Part shown: piece by piece, positions 42,544 to 54,458 of the stretch
How the letters are laid out: the number at the start of each line of letters is the position of its first letter
Position numbering within the stretch: the stretch's first letter is position 1
From: Bactericera cockerelli
Lineage: Eukaryota; Arthropoda; Insecta; Hemiptera; Triozidae
NCBI GenBank assembly: GCA_024516035.1
Contig: CM044959.1
Location: 31,234,189-31,298,188, forward strand
Reading direction: 5' to 3'
DNA: 64,000 bases
Program-made: the position numbers and the translations under genes
The notes under the pieces: generated by a model
Told to the model about the DNA's origin: nothing
What the model saw: the letters and a program-made list of their open reading frames with translations, nothing else
Database searches by the model: none

Positions 42544-44694
42544 TTACAAATAAAATATTTCCTCTAACTTGGCACCAGTTGGAATGGTGCCCAAGATACA
42601 CGCACTATTTCCTCTCTGTATGGCGAGAGAAATTTTTTGTATCAGGAAGTTCTTCATTCGACTGTCTCCTGTTTCTTTTTTTAGCAATTGTCCAACTTTA
42701 TCAATGAATTTGACAGTCTCATCTGCCCATGGCCCAACAGTTTCAACAGCAAATGCCAAGAAATAATGTGCAGTTTTGATGTCAGTGTATTTGTCGTGTT
42801 TTTTCTTAGCTGCAGTCTCTGATGCGTAACCTGGTGTGAAACTGTTGTTAACGTTGCTTTTTGCGAGGGAATCTACACATGTGGCATCCCACACTAGGGT
42901 GCGGCCGCGTTCCCAGGCAACATTCGTCACTCCATCCGGACGTTTGCCATCATTCCTTGACATACCATTCGGTTCTAATTTTGAGCTTATGTTGATGCTC
43001 TGTAGTGATTTTTTGATTATCATGTTGATTTCATGATGACGGGAATAGCGACCATTCATCTTGTTGCAACTGAGACCATGAACTGCAGTTGAATCAACAT
43101 TTTCTCCGCAGATGCATATGTGTGGAAGACACAAATTACTTCCCAGTCTTAGACCGACACATGTCCGAATGGTATCATTGTCAAGGAAAGTGCCAATGTT
43201 TGGGCTTGGAACAACTGTCAACCAAGCTCCTGAGTGGGGATTTTTACACAAAGCAAATCGGTACTTGTCGATATCAGAAGGAAATTTCATGGAACTGATA
43301 ATGCGTTCAATGTTGATCTCATTCCACTGCTTTTGTTTTTCCGGGATGACTGGAAATTTCTCTGGATTCAATTTCTCCCAGCAATCAAGAGCATTCTTTA
43401 GATGAGGCAAGTCAATCTCGTAATCCGTATTATTGATTAGAGTAGACACAAGATTCTTAACCCCAAATGAAGATGCTAGGAACGCTGGTAGGGAGAGATC
43501 TTGTAATTTTCTGATACCGAGGCCTCCATAACTTACAGGAAGACAAGCTTGAGTCCATTGTACATCATTGAGTTCAACATTGAGTGTTTTTTCTAGGACA
43601 GTTTTAATCTTTAGGTCAATATTTTCTAGAAGAGATGGAAATTTCCACAAGGGAGCAGTACGGATCAAATAAGACAGCTTGGGGATAGTCAAACAATGTT
43701 TCAGTAAGTAGTATGCAAAATGGGCCTTAACATCTTGTAGGCGTGAAATCATTGTTTCAATTTTTTCAAATTTCTTTGATGTGAAACTTTCAACAGCTTC
43801 GTCAAATATGGGAGAACCAAGAAGCTCTAGATCATGTTTTGACTTCAACAATATACCAGGTGCAATGTTTTGGAATTTGCACAAGAACTCTGAATTATAT
43901 TCTCCACAAAAATACAGTTCACATTTAGAGGAATTAATTTTTAAACCAATTTTTGAGGCTTCAACAATGATTTTTTGAAAGTCAGCCAAAACAACTTCAG
44001 GTGTGTCGCAAATTGATCCATCGTCAAGATACCATAAGTTAAGCTTGGACTTTAGAGCAGTAATGATTGGATGTATGGATAAGCTGAATAGCAGAGAACC
44101 GGCAGGGTCACCTTGTTGAGCGCCGACTTTAGATGTAATGTTTTTGTCATCAAAAAATAAGTTGGTGGGTTTCTCATAACATTGAGCTATGAACGGATAT
44201 AAGGATGGAACCAGGTCACGGACTTGACACAGCATCACGTCTCTTTCTACAGAATTGAAAGCGTTTTCAAAGTCTATTTTTAACAATATCTGATTTTGAT
44301 GAGAATCGTCAACCAAATAAGCTCTAGCTGCATGAATTGCTGCTTCACAGCCTAGTTTTGTTCCGAACCCGAGCTGGTGTGGCAAGAAATATGCAGCCAT
44401 CTTGTCTTTTACAGAATTGCATGATACCTTTGCAACAAGTCTCCTTAGCACGGATCCAACGGCAATCGGACGCAGACCACCATCCTTTTTCTGTAAAGCA
44501 AAAAGAGATGCTCCATATAATAGAGGACACACCACATCAATAGTTTTTCCTGCGAGTAGAAAGTTACATAGATTTGTAAGTGATGTAAGTAGTTTGCGGC
44601 CATTGTCACCAGCAGATAAAGAGATCAGGTCTTTAATATGTTGAGGTGTCAGTCCATCAAAAAAAATGTCCAAAACTAGTCTATCCTCCCAAAA
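42544..44694 (-). CDS. RLE-class non-LTR retrotransposon: reverse transcriptase plus endonuclease, 5'-truncated
   Basis: The frame is open from 44694 (after TAG 44697-44695) to the TAA at 42544. Counting from TTG 44673 gives 709 residues. The RT domain has GGLRPIAVGSVLRRLVAK (65-82), IDFENAFNSV (133-142), AQQGDPAGSLLF (185-196) and catalytic YLDDG (215-219). The C-terminal part has CXCX9HX3C (from Cys520), then RPD (578-580) and LVWD (593-596), the PD-x(n)-D pattern of the restriction-like endonuclease of R2-type elements. A conserved QRGNSACILGTIP ends the protein. These enzymes cut a target site and reverse-transcribe the element there. No ATG precedes residue 92, and the N-terminal zinc-finger/Myb part is missing, so the copy is truncated, although it has no internal stop. 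The clade is not assigned. Confidence 0.85.
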   Translation of the reverse strand, partial: FWEDRLVLDIFFDGLTPQHIKDLISLSAGDNGRKLLTSLTNLCNFLLAGKTIDVVCPLLYGASLFALQKKDGGLRPIAVGSVLRRLVAKVSCNSVKDKMAAYFLPHQLGFGTKLGCEAAIHAARAYLVDDSHQNQILLKIDFENAFNSVERDVMLCQVRDLVPSLYPFIAQCYEKPTNLFFDDKNITSKVGAQQGDPAGSLLFSLSIHPIITALKSKLNLWYLDDGSICDTPEVVLADFQKIIVEASKIGLKINSSKCELYFCGEYNSEFLCKFQNIAPGILLKSKHDLELLGSPIFDEAVESFTSKKFEKIETMISRLQDVKAHFAYYLLKHCLTIPKLSYLIRTAPLWKFPSLLENIDLKIKTVLEKTLNVELNDVQWTQACLPVSYGGLGIRKLQDLSLPAFLASSFGVKNLVSTLINNTDYEIDLPHLKNALDCWEKLNPEKFPVIPEKQKQWNEINIERIISSMKFPSDIDKYRFALCKNPHSGAWLTVVPSPNIGTFLDNDTIRTCVGLRLGSNLCLPHICICGENVDSTAVHGLSCNKMNGRYSRHHEINMIIKKSLQSINISSKLEPNGMSRNDGKRPDGVTNVAWERGRTLVWDATCVDSLAKSNVNNSFTPGYASETAAKKKHDKYTDIKTAHYFLAFAVETVGPWADETVKFIDKVGQLLKKETGDSRMKNFLIQKISLAIQRGNSACILGTIPTGAKLEEIFYL

Positions 44695-47600
44695 CTAATG
44701 AAGATTTACAATCAACGCCAACAGGATATACAGAATGTAGTAGCCACGCTTGGAACCTATGTAAGACAAGCTAAAAACAACTGAAGATAGGAGAGACACA
44801 AGTTCAGATCATTTAAATAGTCATTAGACAAATGGAGCGTTAAATGAAAATATATGATCCGTGACAGTCAAGATATACGGGGGAGAGGAGTGTCGAGTTT
44901 CCTAGACGTCTAAACAATGATCAAGTCAAGAGCATGGTAGACATCCTAGAAAACATACAAATGGAGAATTTATGTGATGTTGGGAAGTGCAAGGACTTCA
45001 ACCCCCATTAGTTTCCAACAAAGCAGGAGGGTGGACAGTGAAATACACACCGGAAAAACGAGCCGTCACTTCTACTTAAGTGATCTTTGAACTGTTAAAA
45101 GGGAAGATAAGCAAATAAAGTAACGAGTCTGTTGATGTATCTGCTGGATTGCATTGAACTTTACAAGACTTTCATAAAATACATATACGTAAAGGTACAT
45201 GGTGTTTTCCTACTTTACATTCACATGTGTTGTATACAGATTGTTCAAAAGCTTGAACATTTTCATTTTGATGCGAGACAGTTTTACTCCGGATAATATC
45301 TGAGGATATCGGAAGTTTTTTGTATACTTAACTGAACTTTTGAGCTTTTAGCTTTCCTCGAGAAATTTACGTAAAATTTAAATATAGTACATACTTGAAA
45401 TCCGGACTCTCAAGAGCGAAAAATACACATTGTATTATCTTTTTTATATAATTACATATAGCTTTTGTCTATCCTGTTTATCTTTCTCCCCAATTCGGTG
45501 CAATAAGCTATTCGTTTTCGTTATCGCCAAAGTGTGGAACTACTCAATCATTCTTCTGATCTTCTCGACAACACGGGTATGTTGGCGTCCCCTGACCCCG
45601 GAGCAAATATCTCAATTAATTAGATGCCAACTAATTGCATCTGGTCGATCGACATCGTTTGATTTATCTGTCTTTGACCGTCTATTAATAATTGACATCA
45701 GATCAGGTCATTGATATTTTATTGATTCGTCGCTGTTGAGACACAACATCATAAAGAATATAAAATACTTAAAAGATCAGCTGTCGCTTTTTATGTCAAG
45801 GTATGTACCACCAAGCCTTGGTACGACTTTATAATGCAATTTATTCAGCTATGAATCATATTCTTTTCAAAAAACTGGTAGTTAAAGTATTTATCTAAGT
45901 TATGCTTCCTAAAAAAGGCATATCCTCGAAACCTTTTTATCACTTTGTTTACAATGAGAAGAAGAAAAATTGTAATTATGTACGTTAACTCTTGTGTGAC
46001 TAATATAATAATATGCTAGAAGGAAAACTATTTTCAAGATTTACAGTCATGTCTAAAACCAATTAAAACAGAACTTGTGATCTTCTTGTTGATAGTAAGT
46101 TTATTTCCAATACTCACAAAGTAGGTACTTTCAATAATAGATATTGATACTGCATCTATTATTGGATCCATTGGAGCTGCAAGGATGGTAGGTCACACCA
46201 TGCGCACTTGCATCTATTGTTCCCATGGTAATTATGACTTGCTTGGCAAAGGTAATGTGTTCTGTGTTGTGTTCCTGATTCTTTTACAACAGCGCTTCCC
46301 AACGATCCCAACAGAATAATAATGAAACATGGAATTCATTGCTCTAAACTTACAAGTAGTCAGTTTCTTATTTCAAGAAGTATTTAATATGTTTAAACTC
46401 AAGACCGGAAAAAATGGAATGTCATATTAAAATACCCATGAATGTACCAGATGTACCTAGTATTTCAGAAATAAAAGTATATCAGTCTCGTTTTCTTTAC
46501 TTAGCGTTACAAAACTACTGTGACTCTTACTCTTCTTAGGTTTGGAACTCTCTTCATCATCATTTAGCTACAAGTTTTAATTGAGAGAACCTTGGTCTTT
46601 CCTTAGGGGCTCCAGAGTTATCTTGGTTCTGATATGTATAAATTTCATGGATTTTCATCAGCAAAATGAACATTTGCACAATGTCTCTAATTACTATTCA
46701 TGGCATCAGAGATCTGATGGTGCCTCTTCCTTATTCAATTCGATGGTCCACAATTCTAAATAATTACACATAGTCTACAATTGGGTCTTCATTTGAAAAG
46801 CAGTTGGTCTTCATATGAAAATATTACTTTTAATAAATTTGATGTAGGATTCATTCTAATTTGGCTTTCTCTCACTCTGAGTTTCTGACTTCTTGTTTCT
46901 TCAATTTCAAGATGATATGTCAGCAGTTGATAATCTCTCTATCCTACAAAAGAGGAAGAAAAAAGAGTGTTCATCGATGGCCACCTTGAGGTGATGGACG
47001 CAACTTTTGATCCCCGCTGTTTGGTGAGCCGAAACAATAAATAATATTCACGGAGAGCTGAGGGCACCACATCATAATCACTAGATTCAAGTTCACGGTC
47101 CCTCTTGCACATTACAACACACTCATGTACAATTATTACATGACCATATAGGACGCAAAACAAAACGCTAATGTATGGGATTGTTCATTGTAAAATCTCG
47201 TGATTGTCTGGGTCCTGGGAACTTCATATCAAGTGTTGGACCAAACAAACTCCAGTAGCTGAGGGTAAGAAGAGTTTGAAGCATTAGGACGTAGAATTAT
47301 CAAACTGAGTTTCAGAGTAAATGCAGATATATATCATCCTAGTTTTCAAGAGTACTGATGTTAAGAGAAGAAAAAGACTTCTTAAATGAACATATTCTTT
47401 GAAAAATACTGACGATATTAGATTCTCATTAGTCAGCAAAATCAAATATCAACAAAGTTGTAATCATAGGAACAAGAAACCATTAAATTAAAGACTATAC
47501 AGATCTTCTGCATTTAATATCACTCACACTGATCAGAACATCAGGATAGTACTTTGCAAGTGGCAGTCCTTTTTCTTCCAAGTCGTGTAATTAGTCTTCA

Positions 47601-50278
47601 TACCAACAATGTGTCGACTTTGCATGATTAAATTAAAGTGAATGGAATAAGCCATAAGTTAATAAAGACATCAGAACAACCCAGGACACGATACAGATAT
47701 GATAAATGTTGTACAAGTGTAAACACACATTAATAGAACTGTCATGACTCTTACACACATTGTCCATGCAATTACAATTATACGGAAGTTAGCACAAGTC
47801 GACAACACACAAAGCTAACATGTTTGTACTATGGACAATAAAGAAAAGATAAATAAAAGATATACTATGAATGAAATATTTTAAGCTAGTACAAAAGATC
47901 TATTAATCATGAATGTACTATAGAAAGATCTAGATATTGTTAGTGTGAGAAAAATGTTACCGTATTGAGATAAACAATAACAATATCTTCATATACCTAT
48001 GTATGTAGAGTATTGTAGAGGTACATAATAACAATGGCATAATTCAATATTCAATAATTGTTTTAATATAGTGTGTGATCAAAAATAAGAAAAAACTTGC
48101 AGAGAATGGTGAAGAAAAATAGGAAGATATAAAATCTCTCTTAGAGGACATAAAAGTAACTACCACCAGCGTCAATCGGCAGCGGTGCGGCGTCATAATA
48201 AGGAAAACAGTTGAAATATAAAACAATCTTACAAGACAGGAAAAACTTTCCAGATTTATTTGAGAAGAATTTTCACACCAAATATTGTTTGAAAATTTTT
48301 TAGACCGTTACAACTCGACAAAAATAATCTTAACATTCTTAACAAAAACGTGAAGAGAAGACGTGAAAATAAATGGAAATTTGAAAAGGAAGGCAGAATA
48401 AGAGATAAAGTAAACAAACCTAATGGAAAAAATGACAAACTAAGGAAAAGTAAACACAGAAATTCGAGTTATCCCATTATGACAGAATGTGCTTTCTTTT
48501 GTTTATGACTTTGCTCGAATCTCATAACATTTCATTTATTTTTACATTTCCTATCTAGACTCATGATAAGAAAACAAGAGTATATTATAGACTTGAGGTA
48601 GTTTAAATTTCCTTTCTTGGAGCCAAAAAGTTTGATGTGTGTTTTATTTGTTTTTCTCTAGAGTGAGCGCCATTTACTCATATTATGTCCTATGTATAAA
48701 TAACTTATTCTTCAAGAGGTAGGTCTAGGAGTTTGTAATTCATATTTATTTCATATATTTTTACAGCCATACGTCGCGTCGCCTTTGACAACAGTCTCTT
48801 ATTTGTAGGTGTGGGATAAGTTCTTCTACGTATTTCAACTTGCTGCTATTCAGGAAATCGGAGATACGTTAGTATCTACTTACGTATTTGACCTATTTCA
48901 CTCATCATTTGATTTCTTCGAGGTCACTGTTTATGAACTGTAAAGAGTGTACAGGGATTTGCTTCTGGAATTTAGTGCAATAGAAATTGACTAATAAACC
49001 CTGCTACCTGCTAGTTTGTTCAAGTGAGATCTAAGTATGTAGGTTCATCACCTTAAAACAAAAAAATAAAATAAACCAAGTCCGCGGGTTTGGTTTGAAA
49101 AAAACATCTCAGGATTCCATACTATATGTAGATATACAAAAGAATGTAATTACAATTACAAAAAAATTATGCGTTCTAAGGTCAAATTGTTCACTTAATT
49201 TGCCAAGCTGTTATAAGAAGGTATGCAAGTCAAGATAGTATGAAGAGTTCAACGAAACAGAAGCTAAGCAGAGTGAAATGGTGAGTGGCGGGTACAAAGA
49301 CTGGCTCTGTGAGATACATTGCAATGATTATTTTCTAAATCATGTGAGGAATATGAACAAGAAGTTGACCATACAAGATCTGGCGAATATGATATTAGGA
49401 TCTACAGGATGTCAAAAATTACAGGGTGTATCAGATCATAGAAGTAAATGGATTTTTCGATCTAATCTAAAAACATTGGCGCAAACGAATGGAGCTTCTG
49501 AACGAACGATTACATACAGATGATAAAATCCAGGATAGAATCAGCCCTTTCGCATGTCGTGAGGTGACTCATAAGAACAACTATACCACATCAGATGATC
49601 AGATCAGAACACTGTGTTTCTGTGGGCCAGGACTCATGCATTTCTTAAATGGTATTGAAATGCTTCTATTTTAATGCCCGATTTGAAACAACATTCTCTA
49701 ACTCAATTCCCTAAACTTCCTAGTGATGGTACATTCATATTGATTTTAACATTTTGGACCAATGTTTCATATTTCCTTCGCTTCAAATGCACCGACCATC
49801 CGGTAAGCTCGCGTATCAGAATCACATAGACGGATATCTTCTAGAATGCCAGGATCCTGCATTAATTAGACCAACATGTTGTATGGTCTATACTCCGATG
49901 CTAATAGATCTTTATCCTTGCCCTAGTAACGCTTTGTTTAATACTTCAATTTGTCTTGTAATAAAAAGCTATCGCAAGGTTATTTCGTTAGACATTTTAC
50001 ATTACTCATTCTAGCATTTCTAGTATTACTGACTTTGTATTCTAAGAACGACGTGGGATATCTATAAAAGTTACAAATTCTAATATTTGTGCATTTCGCC
50101 GCTCAAACTGTGCATGAAACGAAAGATAAAGAGAAAATTAAACGATTGCAAATTCTATAGATTTTAGAGATTTTTTACCTACTTGGGTTTCAATTTTTTT
50201 TAAATCATTTGAGTTTTGGTAATGAATTGAACAAATTTGCAAGAAACCTGTGTCCACAAGAAAGAGAAGATTTTTTCT
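44695..50278. other. No gene seen (5.6 kb)
   Basis: AT-rich. I found no splice-flanked frame or classified repeat. The open frames at 45430-45714 and 49278-49523 have no recognisable domain. Confidence 0.35.
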
Positions 50279-50638
50279 AATTAGGTATTTTCTTTCTTAG
50301 CCTCTTCCTTCCCAAGCGCTTTTATCATTTGTAGTGGTACCTGTCCGATGTGCATCCAAATGCACATTTTCTGAGTAGTGTTATCTTCCCGATAGCAATA
50401 TAGGGTTTGTAATGGTATCTTCCCAAGGTGCATTCAAATGCACAAACACTTTTCTGAACTCATGTTGATTTTAATCTTTAATGTGAACGGATCTTTACCA
50501 CAGAGGTTTTTTTTTTTTCAAAGGAAGGAGAACTCTGTGCGTCATTTATAGGCGGGACAATTTTGTCTTGGGATGATAGCATTACCAAAAAAATGTGCAT
50601 TCAGATGGACATTGGGAAGGAAGAGGATATACCTAATT
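50279..50638. mobile_element. Palindromic MITE, about 360 bp
   Basis: Ends AATTAGGTAT / ATACCTAATT, followed inward on both sides by CCTCTTCCTTCCCAA or its inverse. The left half also carries two direct copies of GTGCATYCAAATGCAC (50351 and 50431) and the right half one inverted relative. No ORF; the target duplication is unclear. Confidence 0.55.
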
Positions 50639-52472
50639 TACCTACCTATTTTAAAATAAAATAAATATGTAATTGATATTTTAAATTAAAATATGCAAAA
50701 TAAATGCAATAATACAACGGAGTTGCATCTAATGTTCTGGTAAGTATAGCTCTCTTTTGTGGTAAGTATACCTCAAATTTTTAAAAAAATAATAAAGAGC
50801 AAACCTATATTCAATGTCCGTTACTCACATTAAAAGTGCGGGAACTCCCCCGATATTTCATTTTTTTAGTAAAAACTTCTTTTGAGATGAGATTCAACAT
50901 ATAAATATTTCCCTGGGGGGCAGGGGGGTACTACTATCATACTTGGTAATTAATTATGGTTGGGAGCTCTCTACTAAGTTATACTCATGTGGGCCATGTG
51001 CTCTAAATAGACTCATCTCTGCTGTGTCACCCATCAATTAACTTGATAATATCATTGTTTACGACTCATGGTGCTTCATCATTAGAGCCATCTCCCTCTC
51101 AGCTCTCAGTAGTAATTGATTTAAATCGGACCAACAGTAAACAATGATCACCATGTCCCCTACTAGCCGTTGTCCTCTGATTATCTCGCTACTCAACGCT
51201 AACTTATTACCAAACACAAATACTGAGGAACTACGAGGAGCCGGGCACCCTCCAGAAACTTCCACTACTAATTAAAACCACGCAACAGAAACAAATAAAT
51301 TGTGATCCTCAAAACCTCATTTAACAAGAATTGACTGTGTTATTAATTTAATATTGTAAAACCAAACATAGGATCTACTAAAGAAGAAAGAAAATGTACT
51401 TAAATAGATGAATAAAAGGTAGGTCTTAAAAAATCAATTTTTCTTGATTTTATGTACCCATACCCACTTGAAATTATTGGTTTTTTAGTAATTATTTAAT
51501 GAATAGGTACAAAAAAACTAACAAATCTTATAAAAGCGAATGCAAAATTATTTCGAAGTTCAAAGTGGCAAACTTCAGTTCTGGATTTGCCTAAGAAACA
51601 AAGCATAAATAATCCTTATGACTAAAATTTTTACCAATCAATAAACTTTGCCTTTCAAACAAATCTGCAAGTCATTTCAATTGTTTCGCAACAGTAAAGT
51701 TCACGCTGATTAGAGCTCTGTTTACTTTTACCTCAATCAAACCCAATTGACACGGGAAATATTGGATGCAGAATTGCAAAGTTCATTGCTAAAGTTATAA
51801 AAAGCTCAACTGTGGACACTCCTGCATATCTATCAAACTTGCAAAATACTGCGATTGTAGTTTGGATCGGAATTCTTGTTCGTTCCAGGATTAACAGAGA
51901 AGGAATTTGCAATAAGACTCAGGGAGGGTCTCCGAAATTGCAGAAAAAATGCTTCTTGCATCCTCGGTACCCTTCCAGAAGGACGGTCCCCGGGACAAGT
52001 TTTTTATATTTAAAAAAATATAACGTGAATTATAATTCTCAACAAAAAATTACGTGTTCCACTTTTACACTAGCTTCTTATTAGCCATCTTGAGAAAAGT
52101 CATTATAGAAGTGGAAACATTGGTTCTGGGGGCCCTTGTTAATCATTAGCTTCCTGTCTTCCTTGTATAAACTTGATGAAAATATCAAAATTGGTGACCA
52201 TCGGACACGATGATGCATTTCAATGATGATGAATATAATATGTATATTAATACCTACTATACCATGCTAAAATTTTGTTGACTGAACATGCAGTTAACTG
52301 AACAGACAGTTAACTGAAATCTTGTGTAGTTCATCTTACTACTAAGGGAGGAAAACTAAAAAAATGTTTTGAATGTTTCACATGGACAGAAAAAAACATA
52401 AAAGAAGACAAATATTAGATTTTCTGCACGCAATGAGTTTTCCTCATGCAGAGTATGCAGATTTGGAGAAGG
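50639..52472. other. No gene seen
   Basis: AT-rich; nothing recognised. Confidence 0.35.
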
Positions 52473-53002
52473 GAAAACGGTTTATTATACTCGAACAAAA
52501 GTCCTTCATATTTTCATAAGAAAGATGCCTATGACTAAACAAGAAACACAACAAAGAATAACATACATACATTGAGTAATGGCACCCGTCGTAAGCTCAT
52601 AGGAGCCTTTGTTGCGCGGAACAATAAATGATCATAAATATGAGATTACTTCCATGAAGTACCACTGTATACCGGGTGTTGGGCTTTACACAAACACTCT
52701 TATTTTTTTACATCTGAAGATTGAACTCTATACACATAATGAAATTTGTATTTATATGCAAATAAGCTCGAAACAGCTGTCCAGGTATGTTCTGATATTC
52801 ATGTACATTTGTACATCTAGTACAACTTCTCACTTTTCTGATTACACTGATAATGAAAGAAAAAATATTTAAACCTTCTGAAATGGTAGGTAGTACCTCT
52901 TGAATAACACTTAATATGTTAAGATTTGACTTAATATAATTTTTTCTTCTCTTTTTTCACACACTGTCTTCAGAAAACGGTTTATTATACTCGAACAAAA
53001 GT
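52473..53002. repeat. 30-bp direct repeat flanking a segment with half a hammerhead
   Basis: The same 30 bp, containing CGGTTTATTATACTCGAACA, is at 52473-52502 and 52973-53002, exactly 500 bp apart and identical. Between them, 52758-52781 keeps the 3' half of the hammerhead core (AAATAAGCTCGAAACAGCTG, then TC). The 60-130 bp that follow match the family at 33682-33790. The CTGATGA half is missing. Confidence 0.7.
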
Positions 53003-54071
53003 TTCAGAATATCTTTAAAATATTGTTCTGTATGTATATCATTTGGAAAAAATCACCTTTATTTATTTACAAAAACAAGAGTTTAGTTTTATGATGATCA
53101 TCCGGTACATAATTATATTTTGGACTAGGTAACGTGGTATGGTACCGTTGCGTAGGTATGGTTCTGATTTGACATGCAGTCTTTCCTGCATGTGTAGAAC
53201 TCAGAAGACATCTGTGGGTAGACTCTACACCTTCCTCATCTCGACTCCTAATGATGAATGACAGCTGATATGACACGAATTGTGCATAATGGGGACACTG
53301 ATGAGATGACCGATGTCAGGAATGACACGGGAGTCAATGCCAATGTCACGTCAAGTGACAACACGGAAACACATCATGCAAAATGCAATTAATAAGACCT
53401 AAGAGTTGTAATTGAACATACTATAATGCACCTTCTTGTGAAAGTGTTTAATCGTGATGTATTTCGTCAAGGTCTCTCTAGTCAGGTTCAGGAGTAGACA
53501 TGGCGTCTGTCATCGCAAGTGAATTGATTCATTAGCCACAGTAATACACAATGCAGATGCATGTAGCAGAGAATTAAATGATGCTAATATGCAACACGTA
53601 CCATGATGTTGCATATTATCAATTATTTAATTAACTGATGTGAGGTCCTAAGGCGCCCAGGATCAATATCAGTGTCTAACATTGTGCTATTGAGTAGTTT
53701 GCAGAGAAATGTTTGAACACAATACAGATGCATAGAGCAGATAATTCACTGATGATAGAAAATGCAAGACGTGTCACGATTTTGCATATTATTGAACATA
53801 ATATAGAGCGAAATTAATGTACAATAATGCTCTGTGATACATACCTATGTGAAAATTTGAATCTTCCTTCTTGATTTACATGGGGAACCCTGAGAACTCA
53901 CTCAAACCTGTGATGGTAGTAATGGTACGATTTTGTTAATTTCGTCTTTCAGTTGCGTGATGGTTGGTATTCATAAGCTGACTAATAGGAGTTTTAGTTT
54001 CTTTAGTTGACGGTATGACGGTTCGAGGAATCAATGAAAATGACCGGTTAGTGATGTGAATTTTGAAGAAG
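53003..54071. other. No gene seen
   Basis: AT-rich; nothing recognised. Confidence 0.35.
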
Positions 54072-54106
54072 AAAAAATCCAACTAGCCTGGCTAGTTGGA
54101 TTTTTT
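54072..54106. repeat. Perfect 17-bp hairpin with 1-nt loop
   Basis: AAAAAATCCAACTAGCC, T, then the exact reverse complement to 54106. It ends in T6, so it looks like a bacterial-type terminator by shape only. Confidence 0.9.
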
Positions 54107-54407
54107 GGTATAAGCTCAAGGGATAGCTCTTTAAAGTTCAAATCCCACCCGCAGACAAAATATATTTCCCTATATTTTCATAACCCGAGATTATGATAGA
54201 TTACCTATATAAATATTCTATAGCTGCATTGAATCGCGATTAATCAGCATAGAGCTTTTGCTGTACCGTCTTGTAGCATCATGTCTTTTCATCTGAGAGT
54301 TAAATTTGCTTCAACCTACGCGCTTCATCCAATCATTAATCTTCTAATATTTACCAACATAATTTGTGAGAATATTCATCTCCTGCGAATATTGCATGTG
54401 ATGAATA

Positions 54408-54458
54408 TTCGGGTGCATGTGGTCCATGCAAATATTGCATGGACCACATGCACCCGAA
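54408..54458. repeat. Perfect 24-bp hairpin with 3-nt loop
   Basis: The left arm 54408-54431 (including GTGCATGTGGTCCATGC) and the right arm 54435-54458 are exact reverse complements around ATA. Confidence 0.92.

Noticed and set aside
53295..53340. CTGATGAGATGACC as a possible hammerhead on the plus strand
   Set aside because: The GAAA element and stem III are missing.
54072..54106. Hairpin plus T6 as a bacterial-type terminator
   Set aside because: The context is eukaryotic and no gene ends there.
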